Assembly: GCA_947627985.1 (NCBI GenBank)
Contig: CANQYD010000011.1
Coordinates: 1-57,697 of the forward strand
Direction of reading: 5' to 3'
DNA length: 57,697 bases
DNA from: an uncultured Clostridia bacterium
GTDB lineage: Bacteria; Bacillota; Clostridia; Oscillospirales; Ruminococcaceae
In this document: positions 8,593 to 16,699 of the stretch, piece by piece
How positions within the stretch are numbered: the stretch's first letter is position 1
How the letters are laid out: every line of letters begins with the position of its first letter
Notes under the pieces: generated by a model
The model's database searches: none
The model's input: only the letters and a program-made list of their open reading frames with translations
Told to the model about the DNA's origin: nothing
Program-made: the position numbers and the translations under genes

Positions 8593-10027
8593 CGAAGCTC
8601 ACCCAATCCATTTCCGCTTCGCCATCGCCTTCAAACTCGAAGTACACCGCCCTTTTCCCGATGATCCCGGCGTCGATCTTTGCCTCATGAAGCGCTTCGG
8701 TCGGGGTGAGGCTTATCTTTGCGGCGATCCTGCCCTTCCAATCATCCACCCGAACATTCACGCTCATATTCCCGGTCGAGGTCGCGGAAATAATCACCCT
8801 GTCGGGCGACTTGGTGCCGAACTGAAGGTATCTAAACCCCACCGTCGTGCCGCTTTTGATATTCACGATCGGAGAGGAAACACCGTCGATCTGCTCATAA
8901 ACCGGCTTCACATACGCCTGATGAAGCGGGCTGATGTGGCAGGCATATCCCGCGGAAATTATCTTATACGCGTCGATTCCGTTCACCGAAGCGCCGGAGG
9001 AGGTCTCCTCGACGGGCTTTGAGCCGACAGGCTCGCCGTTTACGTAGGTGATGTCGCCGATATAGATTTTCCCGTCACGACCCATGGCGATATCGACCGG
9101 CTCGATCATTCCCTGCCTTGAGAATTCGTCGGTCCCGGTGTGGCGGTGATAGAAGATGTACCACTGCCCGCCGATCTCGACAAGACCCCCGTGGTTGTTG
9201 CCCCAGCGGTATGTCTGCATGCCGGTGCCGTCCGGCATTCTGATGATCTCTCCGCCGTTGAAGGAGATGTCGCCGCCTTCACGGAAGCCTTCGAGCGGGC
9301 TGTCTGACCATTTATATGACAAAAATCCGTTGCAGGGTTCATATACCCCTAACTCGGGCACGGGCGTCATGTATCTCTTTGAATATACATAAACATATTT
9401 ACCGTTGATCTTGCGGGGGCTTGAAGCCTCGAAGAAAGCGTCGCGAAGATCGACATGATCTTTATCTCCATTCGGATTCCAGCCGTCGGGGACGTGACCC
9501 ATCGGGTGGGCGTGAAGAGTGCCCTCCTTTATCGTCGCCATATCGTCCTCAAGCTCGGCGCAGTAGCAGCCGCAGAATCCCCAATATGCATAAACTCTGC
9601 CGTCGTCATCTACCAAAATACCCGGGTCGAAGCCGAGTTTTGTGGGTTTTGGGTCGGTGAAAGGTCCGGCGGGATTTTTTGAAGAAGCGACGACTATCCT
9701 GCCGCCTTGGCGCTCGGCAGCGTAGAGGTAGAAGGTGTCGCCTTTTTGGACGACGTCGGGCGCATAGAGTATCGAGCCGTCGGAAGCGGTGTAGCAGACG
9801 CCGTGGCAAGTCCAGTCGGTGAGATCGTCCACGGGCGCGCTCCAGACGACCTGATCCCTGCCGCAGTAAGCGGTTCGTTCGGTGTCGTGGGAGCCGTAGA
9901 CATAGACGCGCTTTTCGCCGTTATATTCAAAGACGCGCGGCTCGCCGTCGGGAATGTGTTCCCAGAGCGGGAGATAGGGGTTAGCGGACTTTACGCGGGA
10001 TTTTTTTGAGATGTCGGTGGTGATCAT
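8579..10027 (-). CDS. Glycoside hydrolase family 43, xylosidase/arabinofuranosidase type
   Basis: A 482-aa cytoplasmic enzyme (no signal peptide) expected to remove xylose or arabinose from xylan fragments. The five-bladed GH43 propeller is recognisable: an Asp in the IPDGEPRVF segment near residue 27 as likely base, FDPGILVDDDGRVYAYWG as the central Asp motif, and a Glu in FFEASSPRKINGKYVYVYS as likely acid. Residues ~340-480 form a beta-rich domain ending WVSFADRG, like a CBM6-type module. The start follows AAGGAGG. The last codons and TAG stop fall inside a heptamer repeat. It is in line with the GH8 gene, separated by repeat copy C. Confidence 0.85.
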   Translation of the reverse strand: MITTDISKKSRVKSANPYLPLWEHIPDGEPRVFEYNGEKRVYVYGSHDTERTAYCGRDQVVWSAPVDDLTDWTCHGVCYTASDGSILYAPDVVQKGDTFYLYAAERQGGRIVVASSKNPAGPFTDPKPTKLGFDPGILVDDDGRVYAYWGFCGCYCAELEDDMATIKEGTLHAHPMGHVPDGWNPNGDKDHVDLRDAFFEASSPRKINGKYVYVYSKRYMTPVPELGVYEPCNGFLSYKWSDSPLEGFREGGDISFNGGEIIRMPDGTGMQTYRWGNNHGGLVEIGGQWYIFYHRHTGTDEFSRQGMIEPVDIAMGRDGKIYIGDITYVNGEPVGSKPVEETSSGASVNGIDAYKIISAGYACHISPLHQAYVKPVYEQIDGVSSPIVNIKSGTTVGFRYLQFGTKSPDRVIISATSTGNMSVNVRVDDWKGRIAAKISLTPTEALHEAKIDAGIIGKRAVYFEFEGDGEAEMDWVSFADRG

Positions 10028-10069
10028 GCGGGTGCCTCCTTAAGATGTAGTTTTATTTAAAGGTGTTAA

Positions 10070-10607
10070 TGAGACAAGATAAGTTTAGGATCAAGCCCTT
10101 TTTAAAGGGCTTGCAGGGGTCTCGGGGACAGCGTCCCCGAGTCGCTCACCGCAGTGAGCGAAATCTCTAAGCAAGAGGACGGCGGAGCCGTCGTCTTGCT
10201 TTTTTCAAAAAAGCGCAGGAAGGGGAAATGAAAACAGTCCGGCGGACTGTTTTCATCGGGGGAACCCTCGCCGGGGGTTCCCCCAACAAAAAACCGGCGA
10301 CGAAGTCGCCCGGAGCCGAGCGAAGCGAGGCTCATGCCCCCTCTCCCTTCAGGGAGAGGGGGTTGGGGGTGAGGGTAAAGCCCCTCCCCTCGGGGAGGGG
10401 TTGGGGAGGGGGACGCCGGAAAGGGGTTTGGGGAAAACCCCGCAGGGGTTGTCCCCACAGGCTTACCGAGCAGGGTAAAGCAGCAGAAGAAGCCCTCCTC
10501 CAACTTTAGGAAAGGGGGTCATAGGGGGGAAACCCTTTTATAAAGGGTTTTCCCCCTCCGGCTTGCCGAGCGAAGCGAGGCAAACAGCAGCTGATCCAAA
10601 ATTCCCG
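10070..10607 (+). repeat. Mosaic hairpin repeat, copy C, with extra C/G-rich hairpins
   Basis: Inverted full copy starting with GAGACAAGATAAGTTTAGG. It holds the AAGCCC/GGGCTT stem, CTCGGGGACAGCGTCCCCGAG, the TCGCTCACCGCAGTGAGCGA stem (10142-10161), a GCAAGAGGACGG stem, the GAAAACAGTCC stem and the GGGGGAACCC stem, then ACCGGCGACGAAGTCGCCCGG and the GAGCCGAGCG/CGAGGCTC stem. After 10,333 it continues as CCCCTCTCCC/GGGAGAGGGG and CCCCTCCCC/GGGGAGGGG hairpins, a four-G-tract segment (10392-10412) and more GGGGAAACCC/GGGTTTTCCCCC hairpins to 10,607. It fills the gap between the GH8 and GH43 genes and is the one copy not next to a stop codon in its sense direction. Confidence 0.85.
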
Positions 10608-10628
10608 CTTTGTCCCGCACTGCAATAA

Positions 10629-11765
10629 TCAATATTCCCCATACTCCCCCGCCAGCATCAGCAGCGAGAACATATACAGGCAGTTGTCGTAATACCTCCT
10701 ATTCCCGGTTCTGGGAGGCATATCCATAAACTCCCTCACAAGCTTTACCGCAAGCTCCCGCTCGTCATCGCTCGCGCCGTCTATTGCGGCAATAGAAGCC
10801 GCCGCCTTCGTCGCCTTTATCGCCACGGGGTGCATCGCACGCTCCTCGGTCAGGGTGCCGTCGGGGTGGGGCACCCTGTCCCAATTCTCCCCCGCGTCCT
10901 CAAAATATTTCTGAACCCGCCTGCATTCCCCCGGCTGCCAGGGGTCGGCTTTGTTCCACGACCAGTCGAGCGCGATGTTATATACCGTGCGGTAGCTGTC
11001 CGAGTAGTGCAGCCCCGCGTTCGGATTGAAGCTCTTTTTCAGCGCCGAGCCGTCAAAATTCGCATAATCCGAACACAGCCCGGTCTTGGGGTGGGTAGCG
11101 ATATGCAGATACTCCCGGCTTGCCGCTGCCGCTTTTTTCCAGAAGTCGCGGTCGCGATCATCGCAATTATCCGCAAAAATCTCGTAAAAATGAGGAAGAT
11201 GATAGGACGCGTCGGTAAACGGACACCCCGGCACGAATTTTATAAGGTGATTGTCGGCGGTCCACATAGCCGCGCCGGGCTTCGACCCCGGTTCGTTTCG
11301 GTGGATGCAATCCCGCAGAATCGTCTTTGCCCAGTCGGAATATGCATAAATCCCCTCGCCGTCACCCCATCTGTGGGAGGCAAAGATCAGCGCCGCAGCA
11401 TAATATTCCTCGCCGTCGGGCGCGGGACCGTGAGCGTTTTTTCTGCCGTCGGGCTTGCAGGACCACGCAAAATACCCCGCGTTTTCGCCTTCGGTCATGT
11501 ACATATTCTCCATCGACCATTTCCAGATCCTGTCGAATTCCTCTTTTTTACCGAGCTGCACGCAGATCATCATGCCGTAGGACATGCCCTCGGTCCTCGC
11601 GTCGACGTTCCCGGTGTCCTCAATATATCCCATGTCCTCGCCGACCGGGTGATATATCCTTTCGGTCCCGTCGTAAAACATGCTGTAAAAAGTTTCGGAT
11701 ATTTTTTTATCGATTTCATGCTGCGAATATCCGAGCTCCGACAGCAAATTTCTGCTCTTTTTCAT
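10629..11765 (-). CDS. rex: GH8 reducing-end xylose-releasing exo-oligoxylanase
   Basis: A 378-aa cytoplasmic GH8 enzyme that releases xylose from the reducing end of xylo-oligosaccharides (EC 3.2.1.156 in studied members). The (alpha/alpha)6 barrel motifs match this subgroup: Glu59 in DARTEGMSYGM as general acid, and an Asp in HYSDSYRTVYN near residue 250 as base; the sequence WTADNHLIKFVP and the Trp-rich DWSWNKADPW are also typical. Its ATG overlaps the DUF1292 stop by four bases (ATGA), so the two are coupled. With the GH43 gene it forms a small intracellular xylan-fragment pathway. No transporter lies next to it. Confidence 0.9.
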   Translation of the reverse strand: MKKSRNLLSELGYSQHEIDKKISETFYSMFYDGTERIYHPVGEDMGYIEDTGNVDARTEGMSYGMMICVQLGKKEEFDRIWKWSMENMYMTEGENAGYFAWSCKPDGRKNAHGPAPDGEEYYAAALIFASHRWGDGEGIYAYSDWAKTILRDCIHRNEPGSKPGAAMWTADNHLIKFVPGCPFTDASYHLPHFYEIFADNCDDRDRDFWKKAAAASREYLHIATHPKTGLCSDYANFDGSALKKSFNPNAGLHYSDSYRTVYNIALDWSWNKADPWQPGECRRVQKYFEDAGENWDRVPHPDGTLTEERAMHPVAIKATKAAASIAAIDGASDDERELAVKLVREFMDMPPRTGNRRYYDNCLYMFSLLMLAGEYGEY

Positions 11766-12052
11766 GATGCGGAGCCTCCCCGGTCCTGCGGTTGATTTTT
11801 CTCATATTCACGAAGCTTTGACTCCAAAAGCGCCCACTCGGCTTCGGTCTCGATAGGGTGAAGCGTGAGGGTCTTGTCGTCGGGATCAAATATCGAGGCG
11901 AAAACCTCTGTATCGCCTTTTTCATCGACGGTGTTCTCGGTGTAGACGATATAGCAGACCCCCGTCGCGGTGTTTTTAAAGGTAAACAAGACGTCGACGT
12001 CCATGATCTCGCTGTTTTCGTTGATCACCGTCATAACAGCCTTCTTAGGCAT
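11762..12052 (-). CDS. DUF1292 family protein
   Basis: A small acidic 96-aa protein with the DUF1292 pattern: an N-terminal E-N-x-E-I-x-x-D-V-L-F-T-F, a central Y-I-V-Y-T-E and an acidic C-terminal half with EWALLESKL. Function of the family is unknown; in Bacillus relatives it sits near ruvX. Here it leads the GH8 gene with an ATGA overlap, which is an unusual partner. The start at 12052 is preceded by AGGAGGGG. Confidence 0.8.
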   Translation of the reverse strand: MPKKAVMTVINENSEIMDVDVLFTFKNTATGVCYIVYTENTVDEKGDTEVFASIFDPDDKTLTLHPIETEAEWALLESKLREYEKNQPQDRGGSAS

Positions 12053-12073
12053 ATTACCCCTCCTTTTTCAGTC

Positions 12074-12102
12074 ATTATACATCACCCGCACCGGTCTGTC
12101 AA
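12074..12102 (-). promoter_or_regulatory. Sigma-A promoter for DUF1292-GH8
   Basis: On the minus strand TTGACA, 17 bases, TATAAT: a perfect consensus just upstream of the DUF1292 gene. Confidence 0.75.
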
Positions 12103-12185
12103 TCTCGAAATGAGTAAATTTTTCGGCGGGAGGTGGCATTTTCTGCAAATATGCCTGTGAACATGATCTTCGGCTTTTCCGGTTA

Positions 12186-12214
12186 TTGCATTTTCCCCCG
12201 GCATGTGCTAAAAT
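12186..12214 (+). promoter_or_regulatory. Sigma-A promoter for comM
   Basis: TTGCAT, 17 bases, TAAAAT, 30 bases before the comM start. Confidence 0.65.
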
Positions 12215-12243
12215 ATAAATATCACTACTCTGGAGGGATAAAT

Positions 12244-13773
12244 ATGTTTTGCAGGGTCAAAGGGGTCGGCTTAAACGGCATGAACGCCTATCCCGTGGAC
12301 GTCGAGCTGGAGATGAGCAGAGGGCTTGAGCGCTTCGACATCGTCGGGCTGGCGGACGTCTCGGTCAAGGAGTCCCGCGAGAGAATCCGCTCGGCTTTTC
12401 GCTCCTCGGGGATAAAATTTCCGCCGGCTTCGGTCGTGATAAATCTTGCCCCGGCTGACGTCAAAAAGGTCGGTTCGCAGCATGATCTTGCGATATCGGC
12501 GGCTATTCTGGACGCGATAGGAGAGGTAAATTCCGACATATCCGACTCGGCGTTCATAGGCGAGCTGTCTTTGGGCGGGGAAGTCAGGGGCGTAAACGGC
12601 GTCCTCCCGATGACAATCAGCGCTAAAAACAGCGGTCGAAGGCGGGTATTCGTCCCGAAGGAAAACGCCCGCGAAGCCTCCGTCGTAAGCGGGATCGAGG
12701 TCTACGGCGTGTCCACATTAAAGGAGCTATGGGATCATTTATGCGACCGCGAAAAGATCGCTCCAATGCCTCCCTATGTCCCAGAAGCGGAGGATTATGA
12801 CGGCGCGCTCGACTTCTGCGACGTGATGGGTCAGGCGTTCGCCAAAAAGGCGATCGAAGTCGCTGCATGCGGCGGGCACAACATCATCATGATCGGCTCC
12901 CCCGGCTCAGGAAAGAGCATGCTTGCAAAGCGCATTCCCTCGATACTCCCGGCGATGACCTTTGAAGAATCGGTCGAGACGACAAACGTCTACTCCATCG
13001 CGGGGCTTTTGGACAAGAGCCAGCCCCTCATCACAAGGCGACCCTTCCGCTCCCCTCATCACACCGTTTCTACCGCGGGTCTGACGGGAGGCGGCACAAT
13101 CCCCCGACCCGGGGAGATTTCTCTGTCCCACAACGGTCTGCTGTTTTTAGATGAGCTTGCAGAGTTTCAGCGCTCGACTTTAGAGGTCCTGAGGCAGCCT
13201 ATTGAGGATCAGAAGGTGTCGATTTCCCGTGCTTCCGGGACGGTCACATACCCCTGCTCGGTGATGATCGTCGCCGCCATGAACCCCTGCCCCTGCGGTT
13301 ATTACGGGCACCCGACCAAAAAATGCGTCTGCACAAAAAAGCAGGTATCGCAGTATTTATCAAAGATTTCGGGACCGCTTTTAGACCGATTCGATCTGCA
13401 TATCGAAGTGGCTCCCGTGGAGTTTGAAAGCCTCTCTTCAGGAAGAAAAGAGGAGCCGAGCTCGGTGATCCGCGAAAGAGTTCAGAGGGCGAGGGAGATT
13501 CAGAATCGGCGATTTAGGGGCACCGGGATCACCTGCAACGCAAGGATCACTTCCGATATTCTGCATGAAGTGTGCGCCCTGTCGCCCGACGCAAACGCGC
13601 TCTTAAAGGACGTCTTTGAGCGCCTCGGGCTGTCGGCAAGAGCATATGACAAAATATTGAAGGTCTCCCGTACCATCGCCGACATGGAGGGCGCGCAGAC
13701 AATTGAGAAAAAACATGTCTCCCAAGCGGTCAGATACCGTACCCTCGACCGCAAATTCTGGGCGAACGAGTGA
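12244..13773 (+). CDS. comM: Mg-chelatase-like AAA+ ATPase, ComM/YifB family
   Basis: A 509-aa AAA+ ATPase. ComM of naturally competent bacteria is a hexameric helicase that drives branch migration during transformation; the role in Clostridia is less clear. The N-terminal Lon-type/ChlI domain (residues 1-165) begins with the typical short-chain start MFCRVKGVGLNG. The ATPase carries Walker A GSPGSGKSMLAK near residue 220, Walker B LLFLDELAEF, and the signature NPCPCGYYGHP. The start ATG at 12244 follows GGAGGG; the longer open frame upstream lacks support. The ANT(6)-like gene follows after nine bases. Confidence 0.93.
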   Translation: MFCRVKGVGLNGMNAYPVDVELEMSRGLERFDIVGLADVSVKESRERIRSAFRSSGIKFPPASVVINLAPADVKKVGSQHDLAISAAILDAIGEVNSDISDSAFIGELSLGGEVRGVNGVLPMTISAKNSGRRRVFVPKENAREASVVSGIEVYGVSTLKELWDHLCDREKIAPMPPYVPEAEDYDGALDFCDVMGQAFAKKAIEVAACGGHNIIMIGSPGSGKSMLAKRIPSILPAMTFEESVETTNVYSIAGLLDKSQPLITRRPFRSPHHTVSTAGLTGGGTIPRPGEISLSHNGLLFLDELAEFQRSTLEVLRQPIEDQKVSISRASGTVTYPCSVMIVAAMNPCPCGYYGHPTKKCVCTKKQVSQYLSKISGPLLDRFDLHIEVAPVEFESLSSGRKEEPSSVIRERVQRAREIQNRRFRGTGITCNARITSDILHEVCALSPDANALLKDVFERLGLSARAYDKILKVSRTIADMEGAQTIEKKHVSQAVRYRTLDRKFWANE

Positions 13774-13782
13774 GGTTGGATT

Positions 13783-14637
13783 ATGCGTACGGATGAAGAA
13801 ATGTTTAATATAATTATCAAAACGGCACGGGAGGACGATCGGATAGAAGCCGTGATGTTAAACGGCTCCCGAGCCGATCCCGAGGCTGAAAAAGATATAT
13901 TCCAAGACTTCGATATAGTTTACTTCGTTAAAGATGTCTCGCCGTTTTACGACAACAAAAAGTGGCTTGAGGAGCGATTCGGTCGGGTGATCTTAATGCA
14001 GACCCCCGAGACGGGCACGCTTATAAAGCCGGACGGTCTGGGCGATTTTATCTACCTCGCGATTTTTGAGGACGGCATACGCCTCGACCTACGAATCACC
14101 CAAAGACCTTACGATAATAACGGCGAGCCGGCTAAAGTGCTTTTGGATAAGACCGGAATCTTAAAAAATATCGTGCCCGACCCGGAGTTCTGGCATGTCG
14201 GAAAGCCGACCGAGAAGGAATTTTCCGATTGCTGCAACGAGTTCTGGTGGTGCTTAAATAACGTCGCCAAGGGCGCCGCAAGGGCTCAGGAAGTATACGC
14301 CATGGACATGCTGAATCGGTATGTCCGGGACATGCTCAACATAATGTGCGGGTGGTATATCGGGGTGGACGCCGGCTTTTCGGTGTCGCCGGGAAAGGCG
14401 GGAAAAAACTTCAAAAAATATCTCGGGACCGATATTTATATAATGTATTTAAAGACCTATTCCTCAGCCGACGGGCTGGTGGGAGCCGCATACAACATGG
14501 CTGATCTCTTCTCGTTTTTGGCTCACACCGTCGCCTCGGCGCTCGGATTTAAATATAACGAGGACGAGGAAAAGGGGCTGCGAAAATATTTTAAAATGGC
14601 TATGAATAATTTTAACGCGCAGGAGGAAATCATATGA
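13783..14637 (+). CDS. ANT(6)-like aminoglycoside nucleotidyltransferase
   Basis: A 284-aa protein of the streptomycin 6-adenylyltransferase (AadE/ANT(6)) family. It begins MRTDEEMFNIIIKTAREDDR and has the nucleotidyltransferase motif LNGSRADPEAEKDIFQDFD near residues 25-45, with the paired aspartates that bind metal. The C-terminal helical domain (SNKYARDM-like RYVRDMLNIMCGWYIG) is present and full length. Chromosomal members may modify other molecules, so resistance is not proven. It lies between comM (9-base gap) and the M28 peptidase (ATGA overlap), and base use matches the neighbours, so I see no sign of recent transfer. Confidence 0.85.
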   Translation: MRTDEEMFNIIIKTAREDDRIEAVMLNGSRADPEAEKDIFQDFDIVYFVKDVSPFYDNKKWLEERFGRVILMQTPETGTLIKPDGLGDFIYLAIFEDGIRLDLRITQRPYDNNGEPAKVLLDKTGILKNIVPDPEFWHVGKPTEKEFSDCCNEFWWCLNNVAKGAARAQEVYAMDMLNRYVRDMLNIMCGWYIGVDAGFSVSPGKAGKNFKKYLGTDIYIMYLKTYSSADGLVGAAYNMADLFSFLAHTVASALGFKYNEDEEKGLRKYFKMAMNNFNAQEEII

Positions 14638-15866
14638 ACGCAAAGACAATCGATAAACTGCTTAACGAACTGTCATTCACAAGGACCGGCGGAAGTCCCG
14701 AGGAGCTTAAATGCGCCGAAATGATCGCGCAGATGTGCCGGGAATACGGCGTTGAAGCCGAGATAGTGCCGTTTAAGGTCGATAAGTCCGAGATGAAGCG
14801 GGCTGAGTTTTATATCGACGGCAAGCCCATAGCCTGCCGGGGGTATCTGATGTGCGGTTCGGGCGATATCGAAGCTCCGCTTTACTATCTTGCAAACACC
14901 GACCCCTGCTCGCTTTCCGAGTGCCGCGGGAAGATAGTCATGATCGACGGGTATCTGGGATACTGGGTCTATCACGATATTTTGGACAACGGAGCGGTCG
15001 GATTTGTGACCTACGACGGCGACGCCAATTATGCCGATCGGGATATAGACCGCCGAGAGCTGAGGAGCTATGTATCTCAGGGAAAGAAAATTTTAGGGGT
15101 CAATATCAACGCCAAGGACGCTATAGATATCATAAACTCGGGCGAGCATGTCGCAAAAATCGTCATCGAGCAGGACGAAGGCGAAGGCGAGAGCAGAAAC
15201 GTCATCGCCGAAATCCCCGGACAATCGGAAGAGGTAATCGTCTTCACGGCTCACTACGACTCGACGTTTTTATCCTCCGGCGCCTATGACAACCTCTCCG
15301 GTTCTATCGGGATTTTAGCGGCGCTTGAATACTTCGCAGGTCGGGAAAAGCCGCATTATACTTTAAGATTTATATGGTGCGGCTCGGAGGAAAGAGGTCT
15401 TTTGGGGTCAAAAGCATATACCGAGGCGCTGGCGGAAGACGAGCTGAAAAAGATAATCCTTAACATCAATCTTGACATGATCGGCTCGATTATGGGAAGA
15501 TTCATCGCCTGCTGTTCGAGCGAGATAAAGCTCTGCCACTATATTGAGTATTTCGCGCAGGAGTACGGCTTCGGGATAAAGGTCGCGCAGGACGTCTATT
15601 CATCGGATTCAACGCCGTTTGCGGACAAAGGCGTGCCGAGCCTGAGCTTTGCAAGACTTGCCCCGCACAATACCGCGACGATACATAATTCATACGACAC
15701 CGTCAGGGTGATGAGCGCCGAGCAGATGAAGCGGGACATAGATTTCATAAACGCCTTCGCCGAGAGAATGGACGCCGCCAAAAAGATGCCGGTCGCGAGG
15801 GAAATCCCGGACGAGGTCAAGAAAAAGCTCGATTATTATCTCTTCAGGGAGAGGGAGAAAAAGTAA
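14634..15866 (+). CDS. M28 family zinc aminopeptidase
   Basis: A 410-aa metallopeptidase without signal peptide. Zinc ligands are visible in order: His in FTAHYDS near residue 205, Asp in GAYDNLSG, Glu-Glu in CGSEERGLLGS, Asp in NINLDMIG and a C-terminal His in PHNTATIHNS. Residues ~70-180 form an inserted PA-like domain. It should remove N-terminal amino acids from peptides in the cytoplasm; the true substrate is unknown. The start overlaps the previous stop (ATGA) and follows GGAGGAAATC. It ends just before repeat copy D. Confidence 0.88.
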   Translation: MNAKTIDKLLNELSFTRTGGSPEELKCAEMIAQMCREYGVEAEIVPFKVDKSEMKRAEFYIDGKPIACRGYLMCGSGDIEAPLYYLANTDPCSLSECRGKIVMIDGYLGYWVYHDILDNGAVGFVTYDGDANYADRDIDRRELRSYVSQGKKILGVNINAKDAIDIINSGEHVAKIVIEQDEGEGESRNVIAEIPGQSEEVIVFTAHYDSTFLSSGAYDNLSGSIGILAALEYFAGREKPHYTLRFIWCGSEERGLLGSKAYTEALAEDELKKIILNINLDMIGSIMGRFIACCSSEIKLCHYIEYFAQEYGFGIKVAQDVYSSDSTPFADKGVPSLSFARLAPHNTATIHNSYDTVRVMSAEQMKRDIDFINAFAERMDAAKKMPVAREIPDEVKKKLDYYLFREREKK

Positions 15867-15882
15867 GCCCAAAGTAACACAG

Positions 15883-16072
15883 TCTGAAAGTTTTCGCTCG
15901 AGCCTTTTTCAAAAGGCTCGCGAGAGTCCAGAGGCGAGTAGCCTCTGGTCGCCCGTCGCAACGGGCGAAATCCTTTACGGAGTGCGCTCCGCAAGGGGTG
16001 AATTGAAAAACAATTCGGTGAATTGTTTTTCAAGAGGGGACGCTCTGCAAGAGAGGGCGTCCCCTTTTAAGC
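15883..16072 (+). repeat. Mosaic hairpin repeat, copy D (divergent stems)
   Basis: Same order of elements as copy C but almost every stem is replaced: CGAGCC/GGCTCG (15899-15920) for AAGCCC/GGGCTT; CCAGAGGC/GCCTCTGG for CTCGGGGAC/GTCCCCGAG; TCGCCCGTCGCAACGGGCGA (15949-15968); CGGAG/CTCCG; GAAAAACAATTC/GAATTGTTTTTC for GAAAACAGTCC/GGACTGTTTTC; AGGGGACGC/GCGTCCCCT for GGGGGAACC/GGTTCCCCC. It begins 17 bases after the peptidase stop. Confidence 0.85.
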
Positions 16073-16148
16073 GCTTTTAAAAAATTATTTTTATGATGCA
16101 ATAAATCCCCCGCCCCGTGCATTTACATAGCGAAAGGAGCCGAAGGAT

Positions 16149-16685
16149 ATGACCGACCAAAAAGCCGAGAGCCGGCTGATCGATAATCTTATCAAAGATA
16201 TCTCGGAGGGAAGCAAGAGCGCTCTTGCCTCCCTTTACAGCCATGCCGGTCCGGCGGTATATGCCTATGCCCTGTCGGTCTTAAAATCCCCCGCCGACGC
16301 CGAGGACGTCATGCAGGACGTCTTTATGGATATCTTCCGCTCGGCTGAAAGCTATAAAAGCCGGGGAAGCCCGATGGGCTGGATCATCTCGATAACAAAA
16401 AACCGCTGCCTCATGAAGCTTCGCCATGACCGCCTAAGAGCCGTAGCGCCTTTTGAGCCGTCGATGGTCGAGGAAGCGGTATCAAAAGAGATGACCCCCG
16501 AGGAGAAAACGGTCCTGAAAGCATGCTTGGAGGAATTATCCGACGAGGAGAGGCAGATCGTCATCATGCACGCTCTCTTCGGCTTAAAGCACCGGGAAAT
16601 TTCGGGGATTTTGGATATCCCCCTCCCGACGGTCCTTTCAAAATATTCAAGAGCAATAAAAAAGCTCAGAAAATCACTTCTCTGA
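16149..16685 (+). CDS. ECF-type RNA polymerase sigma factor
   Basis: A 178-aa extracytoplasmic-function sigma factor. Region 2 is recognisable at residues ~25-95 (DAEDVMQDVFMDIFRSAESY, then GWIISITKNRCLMKLR) and region 4 at ~120-175 (LEELSDEERQIVIMHALFGLKHREISGILDIPLPTVLSKYSRAIKKLRKSL), which carries the helix-turn-helix. The ATG follows AAAGGAG. The next gene, 14 bases downstream, is a single-pass membrane protein, the usual place for the cognate anti-sigma factor. The pair probably senses something outside the membrane. Confidence 0.92.
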   Translation: MTDQKAESRLIDNLIKDISEGSKSALASLYSHAGPAVYAYALSVLKSPADAEDVMQDVFMDIFRSAESYKSRGSPMGWIISITKNRCLMKLRHDRLRAVAPFEPSMVEEAVSKEMTPEEKTVLKACLEELSDEERQIVIMHALFGLKHREISGILDIPLPTVLSKYSRAIKKLRKSLL

Positions 16686-16699
16686 GGAGGGAGCGGAAT

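Noticed and set aside
16080-16130. ECF-type promoter in front of the sigma gene
   Set aside because: TGCAATAAA and a later CGTGCA are present, but spacing does not match known ECF promoters well enough to list it.
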